This document shows positions 1 through 8,358 of a stretch of 54,654 bases of DNA, one piece after another (the first letter of the stretch is position 1; each line of letters starts with the position of its first letter). This DNA comes from Candidatus Poribacteria bacterium. GTDB lineage: Bacteria; Poribacteria; WGA-4E; UBA9662. A program made the position numbers and the translations under genes. The stretch is from contig JASMLX010000034.1 of the NCBI GenBank assembly GCA_030748495.1, positions 1 through 54,654 of the forward strand. Reading direction: 5' to 3'. The notes under the pieces are model-generated. The model saw nothing but the letters and a program-made list of their open reading frames with translations, ran no database searches and was not told the origin of the DNA.

Positions 1-2
1 CA

Positions 3-1151
3 ATGAGCAATATAAGCTTCTTCTTTCCTAAAAGAGTACAGGGCTATGCCCTGGGAATGAATGCGGGAATTGGGAACCTGGGCGTTGGAGCGATGCAAAA
101 GATAATTCCTCTGGTTATTGGACTTTCACTTTTTGGAGCTATAGGTTCTGAGGCAATTGTGAAAGGAGTCCCCTTTGATGGTTTGCAAAATGCTGGTTGG
201 GTTTGGGTTCCGCTGTTGATCCTTTCGGTTATAGGAGCATTCTTTGGGATGAACAATGTGGTAACAGGAACACCGAGTCTTCCAGGAACGATACAAGGGG
301 TTTCGAAAACTGCTTATATGATTGCTTTAGGATTGATAGCCGCTGTGACAGGTGCATTCTTGCTGATTGGTTTGCCCTGGGAAAGTTGGGGAATGAAAAA
401 TGCATCCATTTGGATTGTAGTTTTCGTTGTAGCCTTCATCACTGTGCTACTGATGAAATATGCAACTCCGGGAGAAATCCGGGGAAACCTTAATAAGCAA
501 TTCGAAATATTTAAAAATAAGCACAACTGGGTAATGACAATTATCTATACGATGACATTTGGTTCATTCATTGGATTCTCCTTTGCATTTCCGAAGTTAT
601 GTCAGGACATATTTGTGTACACTGACTCTGCAAATCCGGATTATATCAATCCGAATGCTCCGAACTTCATGCTGTGGGTTTTCATCGGACCGATGATTGG
701 CGCTTTGATCCGACCGGTTGGGGGAATAATTGCTGACAAGGTCAACAGTGGAGCAAAGGTGACATGTACTAGTACTATACTACAGATATTGGCAGCATTA
801 GCTGTAGCCTATTTTGTTATTCAGGCCAAACAGAGCGATACGCCTGAGGTATATTGGTGGCCGTTCTTCTCTTTTTTCATGGTCCTATTCCTAACCACTG
901 GTATTGGTAACGGCTCTACCTTTCGCAGTGTACCGTATATCTTCAGCAAAGAACAGGCAGGCCCTGTTCTCGGATGGACCTCAGCGATTGCCGCTTACGG
1001 CGCATTTATTATCCCTAAAGTGTTTGGACAACAAATTAAAGCTGGTCACCCTGAATATGCTTTATACGGATTTACTGCTTACTATGTGATCTGTCTTGTG
1101 CTTAACTGGTGGTATTACCAGGGGCCCAAAAGAGAATTTGATAACCCATAA
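3..1151 (+). CDS. NarK-type nitrate/nitrite MFS transporter, 5' partial
   Basis: C-terminal 382 residues of a nitrate/nitrite antiporter or nitrate importer of the NarK/NNP branch of the major facilitator superfamily, an inner-membrane protein. Two family signatures are visible: a glycine-rich GNLGVG segment near residues 24-29 that follows the FFFPKR...GYALGMNAG stretch, and the second nitrate signature GIGNGSTFR near residue 300, which carries the nitrate-binding arginine. Several hydrophobic membrane segments lie between them. NarK proteins normally have about 80-120 more residues upstream, so the ATG at position 3 is probably internal and the true start lies outside the window. The frame closes with TAA. 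Family assignment is firm; import versus exchange cannot be told. Confidence 0.9.
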   Translation: MSNISFFFPKRVQGYALGMNAGIGNLGVGAMQKIIPLVIGLSLFGAIGSEAIVKGVPFDGLQNAGWVWVPLLILSVIGAFFGMNNVVTGTPSLPGTIQGVSKTAYMIALGLIAAVTGAFLLIGLPWESWGMKNASIWIVVFVVAFITVLLMKYATPGEIRGNLNKQFEIFKNKHNWVMTIIYTMTFGSFIGFSFAFPKLCQDIFVYTDSANPDYINPNAPNFMLWVFIGPMIGALIRPVGGIIADKVNSGAKVTCTSTILQILAALAVAYFVIQAKQSDTPEVYWWPFFSFFMVLFLTTGIGNGSTFRSVPYIFSKEQAGPVLGWTSAIAAYGAFIIPKVFGQQIKAGHPEYALYGFTAYYVICLVLNWWYYQGPKREFDNP

Positions 1152-1277
1152 GTCTAATCCTAAGTCGGTTAACTTTTGATTTAGACGGGGCCGTAAATTA
1201 CCCTATTAAATAATATTTGATGCTAGTAAGGATGGGGACAGTTCCATTAAGAAAGCTGAGTTACACTATGGCCGCAG

Positions 1278-1478
1278 GTGAAGAGGCTGAACCATCGCCT
1301 GAAAGGAACCTGGGGTAACTGTGGTGTCCAGTGGATGTCAGCCCTGGCGGCCAGGATGGAAGATCAAGCCGAGAGCCAGGCGCCAGACAGAGTCAAAGAG
1401 ATGCATGCGCCACTGGTAGAGATCTGGCAGCAGACGCAAACGGCCATGCAGGACTGGTTGTCAGAAGTACCGGCCTGA
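1278..1478 (+). pseudogene. Hpt (histidine phosphotransfer) domain remnant
   Basis: A 66-codon open frame from GTG that reads like the second half of an Hpt domain: the phospho-acceptor motif NHRLKGTWGNCG (His near residue 6), then an amphipathic helix ending in a tryptophan-containing tail. Hpt domains pass phosphate in multistep phosphorelays and are usually about 100 residues inside a hybrid kinase. The first helices and any kinase are missing here, and no ribosome binding site precedes it. I infer a leftover of a deleted sensor kinase gene. The Hpt motif is recognisable but short. Confidence 0.45.
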
Positions 1479-1847
1479 TCTGATCTTCCACTCTCTATTC
1501 ACTATTCTCACTTCATCCTTCCCTCTTCACCCCTCCCTGCCTCTCTTAAAACTAGTGCAAAACCTGACCTCATTCTTTACCTGATAAATGTAGAGAGAAC
1601 TTCCCCGGGATCTATTGGTAACACAAACGCTGCAACGCACCTGTTCTCGTCGTACAGAGTACAATTTCTTGCGACTAGACCTAAGCATTTCAAACGCTCT
1701 GCCATCTGAGTAATCTAACAACATTAGTGGCTAAACTGCTACTTTAACCCTAGCATATTATCTCTGATGTGGGCCTCGAGACGTTGGTCGGGATGTTTAA
1801 TTGTCGACGAAGGAGCATTTTGGTAGAATATCCGAAGTTAGAGTCTG
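1479..1847. other. Intergenic stretch without a recognisable gene
   Basis: About 370 bases with no credible coding region. The minus strand around 1640-1720 contains a tRNA-like D-arm (TACTCAGATGGCAGAGC), but no anticodon arm or T-arm could be paired with it. It may be a worn tRNA fragment; see the rejected list. Confidence 0.4.
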
Positions 1848-2429
1848 TTGAGATCCGATTTCACTGGAAGGCAGGTAATTACCATTTTATCGATATCTCA
1901 AATTGAACAATGCTATCAGCAGGAGTATCTGCTGGCTTCCGGTTTAGTATCGGAAGAAGTCTCGGAAAAGACAGAAACTGTATTGTGGTCACTTCTGGAA
2001 ATGAGACCAGATCAACCGGAGAGTTGGAAAGCTGTGTCACCTCACGCTAGAGTCCAGACTTACAGAAATCTGATTGATGTCACCACCACTGAACCTGGTT
2101 TACTAGCTTGTTGTACCGCCGAATTTATGTAGAGCGTGGCACAACTACTGAAAGACTCAGAGATCATAGGACATCATCCCAGTGACATCAACACTATCAA
2201 TGTCTTGTACTGTTCTTTCAACACCTATTCGCTCACGCAGGCACGGCCAATGTCACTTCCAAACCGAGATTTACTTTTTGCTATCTATGTACCTGCCCGG
2301 CCTACGATAAGTGGAGGCATTCAGCCGACTGGAATTCATGGTTCCTCTAAGAAGTGGTGCGGCCTGATGCGGGCCAGAGTTGTGTTACACTACCCACATT
2401 CGTCTTCAGCCACATACGTGTTAAAATAG
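1848..2429 (+). pseudogene. Phytanoyl-CoA dioxygenase (PhyH) family pseudogene, N-terminal part
   Basis: The first 94 codons match the start of a PhyH-type Fe(II)/2-oxoglutarate dioxygenase: an LSISQIEQ...YLLASGLVSEE opening (helix plus first strand, as in the intact PhyH genes here), then a helix ending LLACCTAEFM. A TAG at 2130-2132 follows directly, and the same frame continues with SVAQLLKDSE, which looks like the natural continuation. Further on, similarity is lost and no HxD or distal His motif can be read, so more frameshifts or a deletion are likely. Compared with the intact paralogues (about 250 residues), over half of the domain is unreadable. Non-functional. Confidence 0.55.
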
Positions 2430-2469
2430 GTGCTATACCACAAATCATCCACCACCTGTTGGAGGAAAT

Positions 2470-3618
2470 ATGACTGCTCCTAATCAAGGATCTGATCCGA
2501 CTAATATCCAGGGATTCGCTGATACCGACTCAACTGAGCGACAAAAAGAGGTCTGGGAACCGGTCTCAGACCGCAAAATCCGTATGGGGATTGCCGGCTA
2601 TGGTGTCTGTCGTTTCGGGACCGCATTCGGATTCCAACACCATCCCAATGTGGAAGTGGCCGCCGTCTGCGACATTTTCCCCGACCGCTGCGCTGAGTTG
2701 GCCGCCGTCTGCAATTGCCAAACCACCTACTCTTCTGTAGAAGAGATGGTCAAAGATCCTTCACTGGAAGCCATTTTTCTGGCTACGAACGCACCCAACC
2801 ATGCCCGTCACGCCATGTTAAGCCTGAACCACGGCAAACACGTCGGCTGTGCCGTACCCGCTGTCTTCGGTTCGCTGGAGGAGGCCGACCAACTCTACGA
2901 AACGGTCAAAAGAACCGGTCTGGAATACATGATGTTCGAAACCTCAGCTTATCATGCGGCCTGTTACGCTATGCGGACAGTCTATGAAGCTGGTGCCTTT
3001 GGCAAACTCGTTTATTCGGAAGGTCAGTATTATCACTATTTCCCCACACCGTTAGCCGCCTACCAGGAGTGGCGTACCGGAATTCCGCCGATGTGGTATC
3101 CAACACACTCGACCGCTTACTACGTCGCCGTGACAGGAGGGAGTTTCACCGAAGTCTCTTGCCAGGGATTTAGAGGCCAGATACCACAGTTTCAGCCTGA
3201 CGCCAACCGTTTTCAAAATCCCTTCGATAGCGAGGTGGCCCTATTCCGTACTTCGGAAGGCGGTTCCTCGCGCATGAGCGTTTGCTGGGGAATGCGTGGA
3301 TCAGGTGGAGAAACCGGTTTGGTACACGGCGAACTGGGGTATATGAACGGAACGGAATTCTACCCGGCAGAAGACCGGCAGAAACTTCCCAATATAGCCA
3401 AGCCTCAACTACCGGCCGGTATGAATGCTGGTGGGCATGGTGGCTCACACGGCTATCTGGCCGACGAGTTTGTTACTGCGCTGTTGGAAAATCGGCCACC
3501 GTTGATCAACATCGCCTGGTCTCTGAATATGACCGTTCCCGGCATCATCGCCCACCAATCGGCGCTCAAAGATGGAGAACTGCTCAAGGTTCCCCAGTAT
3601 AATTTCGACTTTCGGTGA
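2470..3618 (+). CDS. Gfo/Idh/MocA family NAD(P)-dependent oxidoreductase
   Basis: A 382-residue sugar- or polyol-type dehydrogenase of the Gfo/Idh/MocA family. The Rossmann fold starts near residue 38 with GIAGYGVCRFG, followed by the dinucleotide-binding strand VEVAAVCDIFPDR. The usual catalytic EKP motif is replaced by CAVPAVF near residue 140, so the canonical lysine is absent and catalysis by the usual mechanism is doubtful. The C-terminal alpha/beta half (from about 165) is complete. The first 35 residues are a polar extension without a signal peptide. GGAGG at 2461-2465 sits five bases before the ATG and fixes the start. Substrate unknown. A decayed PhyH gene lies upstream and a sulfatase pseudogene downstream. 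Confidence 0.85.
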   Translation: MTAPNQGSDPTNIQGFADTDSTERQKEVWEPVSDRKIRMGIAGYGVCRFGTAFGFQHHPNVEVAAVCDIFPDRCAELAAVCNCQTTYSSVEEMVKDPSLEAIFLATNAPNHARHAMLSLNHGKHVGCAVPAVFGSLEEADQLYETVKRTGLEYMMFETSAYHAACYAMRTVYEAGAFGKLVYSEGQYYHYFPTPLAAYQEWRTGIPPMWYPTHSTAYYVAVTGGSFTEVSCQGFRGQIPQFQPDANRFQNPFDSEVALFRTSEGGSSRMSVCWGMRGSGGETGLVHGELGYMNGTEFYPAEDRQKLPNIAKPQLPAGMNAGGHGGSHGYLADEFVTALLENRPPLINIAWSLNMTVPGIIAHQSALKDGELLKVPQYNFDFR

Positions 3619-3635
3619 ACATCAACATCCCGCCG

Positions 3636-3662
3636 AGGGATAGCCCTACTTGGGCTGTCCCT
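3636..3662 (+). terminator. Hairpin after the 2470-3618 gene
   Basis: AGGGATAGCCC (3636-3646) pairs with GGGCTGTCCCT (3652-3662) around a TACTT loop, giving an 11-bp stem with one G-U pair, 18 bases after the stop codon. No T-run follows, so it may be an atypical terminator or a 3'-end stabilising hairpin. Confidence 0.45.
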
Positions 3663-3740
3663 CCTACCCCAAATAGGAACAGCATAGTATCTCCCTTTAC
3701 CTAGCACCTTATTATAACAAAGGCTATTCAACACGAAGTA

Positions 3741-3789
3741 GCCCCTTCGTCCCAACCCTTCGACATGTCCAATCAAGACTCGAAGGGGC
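3741..3789. repeat. REP-like palindromic repeat, copy 1
   Basis: A 49-base element with perfect 9-bp inverted ends, GCCCCTTCG (3741-3749) and CGAAGGGGC (3781-3789), and a second inner pair CCCTTCGA / TCGAAGGG. A near-identical copy lies at 25984-26033 (three substitutions and one inserted base). The ATG of the sulfatase pseudogene is inside this copy. Confidence 0.65.
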
Positions 3790-4184
3790 GGCCTGATGTC
3801 TTGCTAATTGTCTCTGACGATCACGCTAATCCCTGCCATCAGTTGCGGCGGTAGCCAAATGAACCAGGCGCCCAGCATTGATCATATCGGTAACCGGGGC
3901 ATTTGGTTCAACAACGCTTTTTGTACCAATGCCATCTGTACTCCGGCTCGTGCTTCTATCTTGACGGGAAAATACAGTCACCGCAACAATGTTTATACCT
4001 TGGGTGATGTCATCGATCAAACCGAACAACCAATACGACCTCAGTATTTACGCCGTACCGGTTACCAAACGGCTGTAGTGAGAAGATAGCATCTGGAACT
4101 GAGGGAAAAGAATAAACCGGATGGATTTGATTACTGGTCCGTTTTTGCCGGTCAGTGGCCAGTGTTCAGTTTCTCCTATTTCCG
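3764..4184 (+). pseudogene. Arylsulfatase family pseudogene (N-terminal fragment)
   Basis: Pieces of a type I sulfatase are spread over two frames. Frame one from ATG 3764 reads RPDVLLIVSDDHA, the metal-binding N-terminal strand. A frameshift near 3835 moves to a frame that reads AISCGGS, a substrate loop, then CTPARASILTGKYSH. The last holds the CxPxR motif, whose Cys would become formylglycine. The frame then meets a TAG after GYQTAVV where sulfatases read GKWHL; HLELREKNKPDGFDYW continues in frame beyond the stop. At least one frameshift, one stop and a missing C-terminal two-thirds make it non-functional. The first codons come from the palindromic repeat. Confidence 0.8.
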
Positions 4185-4660
4185 CTCCTGATTTTCACCT
4201 GGCGCCCTGCCATATCTTCATTACTATTTTCCAACCCAACTGGCCCAAATAACCCTCCGTCTAAAACTTACCTCCCCAATGGCTGTTTTTTGACCTGTGC
4301 TAAACGGTATCAGAGAGAGGCCGAAGACAGGAGTAATTAAATTAACTAGGGAGATTATTGCAGCTATATGTTGCACTTAGTAGTTGAATCCAAGTCTTTA
4401 TCAGAAACTCACAATGGACATTAGATACATCCAAGATACGTTGCTAGTACCATTGTAAAGTATTGGTTGATTATTGTTATCTTTTCCTTTGTTATATCTA
4501 AACTTCCCGGCATGAACATGGAATAGCCACCAATAAATTTCACGTTATCGTCATATCGATGATTCCAACCTTCAGTTTACTCAAAGAGCTTTAACCCCCT
4601 TCATATTAGTTACGGTTTAGTTACAGTTAAGTTGTATTTACCAGCGATCTACCATATAAC
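4185..4660. other. Intergenic stretch, nothing recognised
   Basis: About 475 AT-rich bases between the sulfatase pseudogene and the convergent Gfo/Idh/MocA gene. A short open frame at 4155-4340 resembles no protein I know and is probably sulfatase debris. Confidence 0.4.
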
Positions 4661-5791
4661 TTAACTATTCACGCCTTCTTCTCGCTGCCAACGTTCGAGC
4701 GGATGATCCCGCGGCGTCAGCGGAGCGTAAACCCTCTCCTGACGCCGGTGCGATTCCCAGGTCAGGTTGATCATCTCCATACTGGCTACTCCGCCTCGGC
4801 CGCTGGCGGCCGGATCACGATCCTCCTCAATAGCGGCGATTAGATCCCTGAGCATCAGTCGCTGGAGAAACAACCGGCCTCTATTCTCATGTGGTTGACC
4901 TCGCTCGTCGTTATCCTCTTCTTCTATGTGCACCTGTTCCCATCCCTGTTGGGGGAGGTGATGCTGACCGCGGTGAATAAACATTGCGGTACCGACGCTC
5001 TCGCGCAGGGCGATGTGGCCTTGGGTACCGATGAGGTCGATGCCGTAACCTCTGTCATCTCCCGGTGTTTCAGCCCGGAAATCGGCTTCGGCGTGGACGC
5101 CGCTCTTGAAGCGGAAGGAGGCGAAGCAGCGTTCTCCCAGCACCAGACCGTCATTCTGATCCCTGGGGTTTATCTCCCGCGCGTCCTTGATGTCATAGAC
5201 GGTAGATTCTCGACCGTCAAGCTGGAGCAGGTGGGCGTGCGCCCACTCCACGTCACCGGCGAAGAGTCGCATCCAGTCGAAGAGGTGAGTGCCCATCGCC
5301 ATAAGGGCGTTGCCGGACTTGCGCCCGCCCTTATCGGCAGCCCGGAGACGGATGAGTTGGCCGATCTCTCCCTGCTGAATCAGGTTGAGGGCATAGGCGT
5401 TGTAGAGACTGGCACGCTTGATGTGGTTGATGGCCAGTTTGACCTTATGCTGGTCACAGACCTGGACCATTTCGTCGGCCTGAACCAAGTCGCGAGCCAT
5501 CGGTTTTTCGCAGAATATGTGGATGCCGCGCCGGGCCGCAGCCAGAGTTGGAGCGTAGTGTAAAGGCGACTGGGTGGCGTTGATCACGATGTCGGGCTCT
5601 AGTTGATCAAACATCTTCTCGTAGCTGTCGAAGACGGCGTCTACCTTGAAACGTTCCTTCCAGGAACAGGCACGTCCGACATCGACCTCGGCTCCGCCAA
5701 CCAGTTGGCAGTCGTCTTCTGCTTGAACGGCTAGGGCGTGGTTGTTACCCATACCACCTAGGCCGATGATGGCAACGCGGTAAATTTTCAT
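4661..5791 (-). CDS. Gfo/Idh/MocA family oxidoreductase
   Basis: A 376-residue NAD(P)-dependent dehydrogenase of sugar/inositol type. The nucleotide fold opens at residue 5 with VAIIGLGGMGNNHA (GxGxxG), followed by VGGAEVDVGRA and the segment VINATQSPLHY. The conserved EKP motif (FCEKPMARD, near residue 94) is present, as is the conserved GTHLFDWMRLFAGD helix near 165-180, with histidine at the expected catalytic position. The C-terminal half includes the substrate barrel. GAGGAGGG lies 6-13 bases before the ATG. Unlike the gene at 2470-3618 it keeps the catalytic lysine. The exact substrate cannot be read from sequence. Confidence 0.88.
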   Translation of the reverse strand: MKIYRVAIIGLGGMGNNHALAVQAEDDCQLVGGAEVDVGRACSWKERFKVDAVFDSYEKMFDQLEPDIVINATQSPLHYAPTLAAARRGIHIFCEKPMARDLVQADEMVQVCDQHKVKLAINHIKRASLYNAYALNLIQQGEIGQLIRLRAADKGGRKSGNALMAMGTHLFDWMRLFAGDVEWAHAHLLQLDGRESTVYDIKDAREINPRDQNDGLVLGERCFASFRFKSGVHAEADFRAETPGDDRGYGIDLIGTQGHIALRESVGTAMFIHRGQHHLPQQGWEQVHIEEEDNDERGQPHENRGRLFLQRLMLRDLIAAIEEDRDPAASGRGGVASMEMINLTWESHRRQERVYAPLTPRDHPLERWQREEGVNS

Positions 5792-6033
5792 GCTACCCTC
5801 CTCACAATTTCGTGAACGAAAGAAATAATATAATTTTACTTAAGTTACTCAACAGATAATCGAGTTCCCCGGAGCAGGTGAAGTTGACGCATCTTTTTGG
5901 CGATCCGGCATAACCGCGGTAGAGGAAGGAGAAAAGTATGGCCAGCGATTGTTTCTTGGTTGGAGAGGCTGCTCTCTCCAACATTATCTTTCATTCTGTC
6001 AAGAATCGGAAGTGATTTTGTAAACTTTGAGGA

Positions 6034-6744
6034 TTAAAACCGCCTAGAGTTTTCAACTGCCTGTTGATCTTCGTGAAAATAGGATCGCGAGGCACTTTTG
6101 GCGAGTAGTGGATATATCTTTGGGTGTTTAATGACATTTAAGGTCCCTAAAACATTGAATCGCTTTCGTCCGGCCGGGGCTTGGATGAAAATTCGAGTCG
6201 ACGACCCAAGAAAACCAAGAAATGGTGACGGCACGAAATGGGCGGCATTGACAAAAAAGATGGCTCTGTCACCAGTTGTGGTTTCCTCCAAAGGTGGCTG
6301 CAACTCTTTTTTTAATCGGCCTTAGCTGGAATGGTCTCCACTTTGTAACATTTGAGACCGATCGACTTTAGAAAGAGTCGAATACGATTTTGACGGCGCG
6401 TGATCCCGGTCAATTCTTTGATTTTGGCTGTTGCTTGTTTAATAGTAGTAGTTGGGTATTGGCCAAAATAATCGAACCGAGTTTGGTGAGGGTCTATTAA
6501 TTCACTTGGTTGCTGGTCAAAATAACAATTTTTAATGCTTCGATTCCACCTTCGAGATATTGAGGCAGGTAAGCGGGTAGAGTATTGAGTGAAGTGGAGA
6601 TTAAAGGTGGAATCGAAGCATAGGACAGCCCCTGGCTTTTGGGCCAAAGTGCTTCCATTTCTTCTGAACTCTGGGATGAGGGTGATGAGAAGGCTCATCA
6701 TCGAGAGCTTTGATCTCTTCTTCGGTGAACGGTATCCGAATCAG
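6034..6744 (-). pseudogene. IS630-family transposase pseudogene
   Basis: Read 5' to 3' on the minus strand, an IS630 transposase is recoverable across several frames. It starts with a GGAGG and possible CTG start at 6744, then IRIPFTEEEIKALDD...HPHPRVQKK. Next come MEALWPKSQGLSYASI, NTLPAYLPQYLEGGIEALK, and NCYFDQQPSEL through TAKIKELTGITRRQNRIR (helix-turn-helix) to IPAKAD. Finally, from 6303, comes the catalytic part with FFVNAAHFV, APAGRKRFNVLGTLNVIKH. A one-base deletion in GATTAAAAAAAGAG (6306-6320) separates PAKAD from the LKKELQPP frame. The last third, with the third acidic residue, is missing. Frameshifts lie near 6680, 6600, 6530 and 6312. No terminal inverted repeats were identified. 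Confidence 0.85.
6535..6621. repeat. 18-bp perfect inverted repeat inside the IS630 remnant
   Basis: ATGCTTCGATTCCACCTT (6535-6552) and its exact reverse complement (6604-6621) flank a 51-base spacer. The left arm encodes part of the transposase helix EGGIEALK; the right arm falls where the frame is lost. It looks like an inverted duplication that damaged the gene. Confidence 0.8.
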
Positions 6745-6944
6745 ACTAATTCCTCCACATTAGAAAGAGGTCTATTGAAGTCAGACCAACAGGGACATGC
6801 CAAGATCATACCCGACTTTCGTTGCGTTTTAACGCGCAATTTGATGCGTTGTTAAGTATATAGTAGTCCTACCCTCTTGACTCAGCCTGCCCTCAAAACT
6901 TGGTAGCGAAGTGGCCTAACCTGGGAAATAGATGGGGTAAATTG

Positions 6945-7691
6945 CTAGAACCCGAGGGAACCCGAGGGGAAGTTCTGGTGCTGATCTTCACCCCGAACTA
7001 GGATGGATTGCCATCGTCGCCCCATCGAATTTTCCTCCACCTGCTTGACATATGGAGGAATGTAACGCAGAGTTAGGCCACAACGTCGCTTGCGAGATTG
7101 ATTGGGAAGGCTACCGTGAATCAAATGCCCATGATGAATCGAAATCTGTCCAGCCTTTAAGACTATATCGACGGCACTATTTTCGGCCGTTTCATTAACA
7201 GAAATTTCTTGATTTATGCTGAGGAGGTTTCCTTCCTGGTCAGATTTACCGTGTGCTATAATGCCAGCTTGATGTGTCCCTGGTATTACCTGCATACACC
7301 CATTTTCGATGTTGCTGTCGTCAATGGCATACCAAGCCGTAATCGCCAGCGACGGTTCTAATCCCCAGTAAGTAATGTCCTGATGCCAAGCCACAAACTT
7401 GTTTTGCGGGCCGTATTTGCAGAAGAAGTGGGTGGCTAACAACAAAATGTCAGGACCGATAAGCTGTTCGATAGCATCAAGTATCTTCGGATGCTTGGCA
7501 ATCTGCCAAATAAAGTCGTGGGTTAGATGCCAGTCCACCAGACCGACCTGGCATTTTTCTTGTCCCTCTTGGGCCTCCAGCACATCAAAATGGTGATGAA
7601 ATGTTTCCACTTCATCTCGGTCTGAAATCGTTATCCCCGCAAGATACCCATTACTTTGATAATCCTGCATCTGTTTTTCCGATAGCAACAT
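6945..7691 (-). CDS. Phytanoyl-CoA dioxygenase (PhyH) family protein
   Basis: A 248-residue cytoplasmic Fe(II)/2-oxoglutarate-dependent oxygenase of the PhyH family. The family hydroxylates unactivated carbons of varied small molecules; the substrate here is unknown. The facial triad is visible: WHQD (His103, Asp105) and His192 in HLIHGSLPN, with an arginine at about 203 (RKRR) that could bind the 2-oxoglutarate carboxylate. The opening EKQMQDYQSNGYLAGITIS is the standard PhyH N-terminal helix and strand. The start ATG has only a weak AGAGAGG upstream. The last codons include a tandem 10-base duplication (GAACCCGAGG twice). It lies 103 bases after folK in the same direction, so co-transcription with the fab cluster is possible. 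Confidence 0.88.
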   Translation of the reverse strand: MLLSEKQMQDYQSNGYLAGITISDRDEVETFHHHFDVLEAQEGQEKCQVGLVDWHLTHDFIWQIAKHPKILDAIEQLIGPDILLLATHFFCKYGPQNKFVAWHQDITYWGLEPSLAITAWYAIDDSNIENGCMQVIPGTHQAGIIAHGKSDQEGNLLSINQEISVNETAENSAVDIVLKAGQISIHHGHLIHGSLPNQSRKRRCGLTLRYIPPYVKQVEENSMGRRWQSILVRGEDQHQNFPSGSLGF

Positions 7692-7794
7692 ACTTGTTAG
7701 CCTCTCTTCGAGTAGTTAGTCACGACACACGTTCGTCGCAACGTCGTAAGTTTGAGATAGAGGAGAGCGAGGACATGTTCTTCACCTCCTGATT

Positions 7795-8358
7795 CTAATC
7801 AGTGCTGACTTTTGTTTGAACCAGTGGTTTTGTCAGAGAAACAGCATCATCTGGTAGTTGAAGTAGGAGTTGACGGATAGTTCTATTCTGAGTTGGGTGG
7901 ACAAAATCAGGTTGGATTTCGGAGAAGGGCTCAAGAACAAATCGGCGATGGATCATTTCCGGGTGAGGAATAGTTAGTTGGGGGTGCTCCAAGACCAGAT
8001 CTCCATAAATCAGAATATCGAGGTCGATTTCTCGTGGCCCCCATCGTCTCCGCTTTTTCCGTCCGACCTGTATTTCAATATGCTTGATAGTCTGTAGAAG
8101 GTCAAAAGGGGAAAGAGCAGTTTCGATCTTAACTACTCCGTTTAAAAATTGAGGCTGATCGGCCCATCCGATGGGACTTGTTTCGATGATTGACGAAATC
8201 GAATCGATCCGGATCTGATTTTCTGTATCGAGTTGGGCTAGTGCCTGATCGATATGACCTTGACGATTCCCAACATTAGAACCTAACCCGAGAAAAACTT
8301 CAATTGGTGAACTCTCGAACAACGATCGTCGTATTGTGGCCACCAAATCCGAACGCAT
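7795..8358 (-). CDS. folK: 2-amino-4-hydroxy-6-hydroxymethyldihydropteridine pyrophosphokinase (HPPK)
   Basis: Transfers pyrophosphate from ATP to hydroxymethyl-dihydropterin in folate synthesis. [11 protein letters not shown], the [19 protein letters not shown] segment, and the signature [18 protein letters not shown] (two magnesium-binding Asp in DLDIL) are all present, followed by [15 protein letters not shown]. The open frame reaches 8418, but the domain begins only at about 8300. I chose ATG 8358, which gives a 59-base overlap with fabF; a TTG at 8322 is a shorter alternative, and no clear ribosome site marks either. It takes the place next to fabF where many bacteria have rnc. Confidence 0.9.
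   Translation of the reverse strand: MRSDLVATIRRSLFESSPIEVFLGLGSNVGNRQGHIDQALAQLDTENQIRIDSISSIIETSPIGWADQPQFLNGVVKIETALSPFDLLQTIKHIEIQVGRKKRRRWGPREIDLDILIYGDLVLEHPQLTIPHPEMIHRRFVLEPFSEIQPDFVHPTQNRTIRQLLLQLPDDAVSLTKPLVQTKVSTD

Noticed and set aside
1635..1720. tRNA-like sequence on the minus strand (TACTCAGATGGCAGAGC)
   Set aside because: Only the D-arm fits. No anticodon stem of five pairs, no T-arm at the right distance and no matching acceptor stem could be drawn.
2130..2132. TAG in the PhyH pseudogene read as a recoded codon (pyrrolysine)
   Set aside because: The rest of the gene is degenerate and lacks active-site motifs, so simple decay explains it better.
4889..5563. 224-codon plus-strand frame inside the Gfo/Idh/MocA gene
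   Set aside because: It is the mirror of a well-supported minus-strand gene and has no family match.
6300..6320. A AAA AAG as a programmed frameshift in the IS630 transposase
   Set aside because: In the upstream frame the TAA stop comes before the heptamer, so the ribosome would not reach it; a one-base deletion explains the break.
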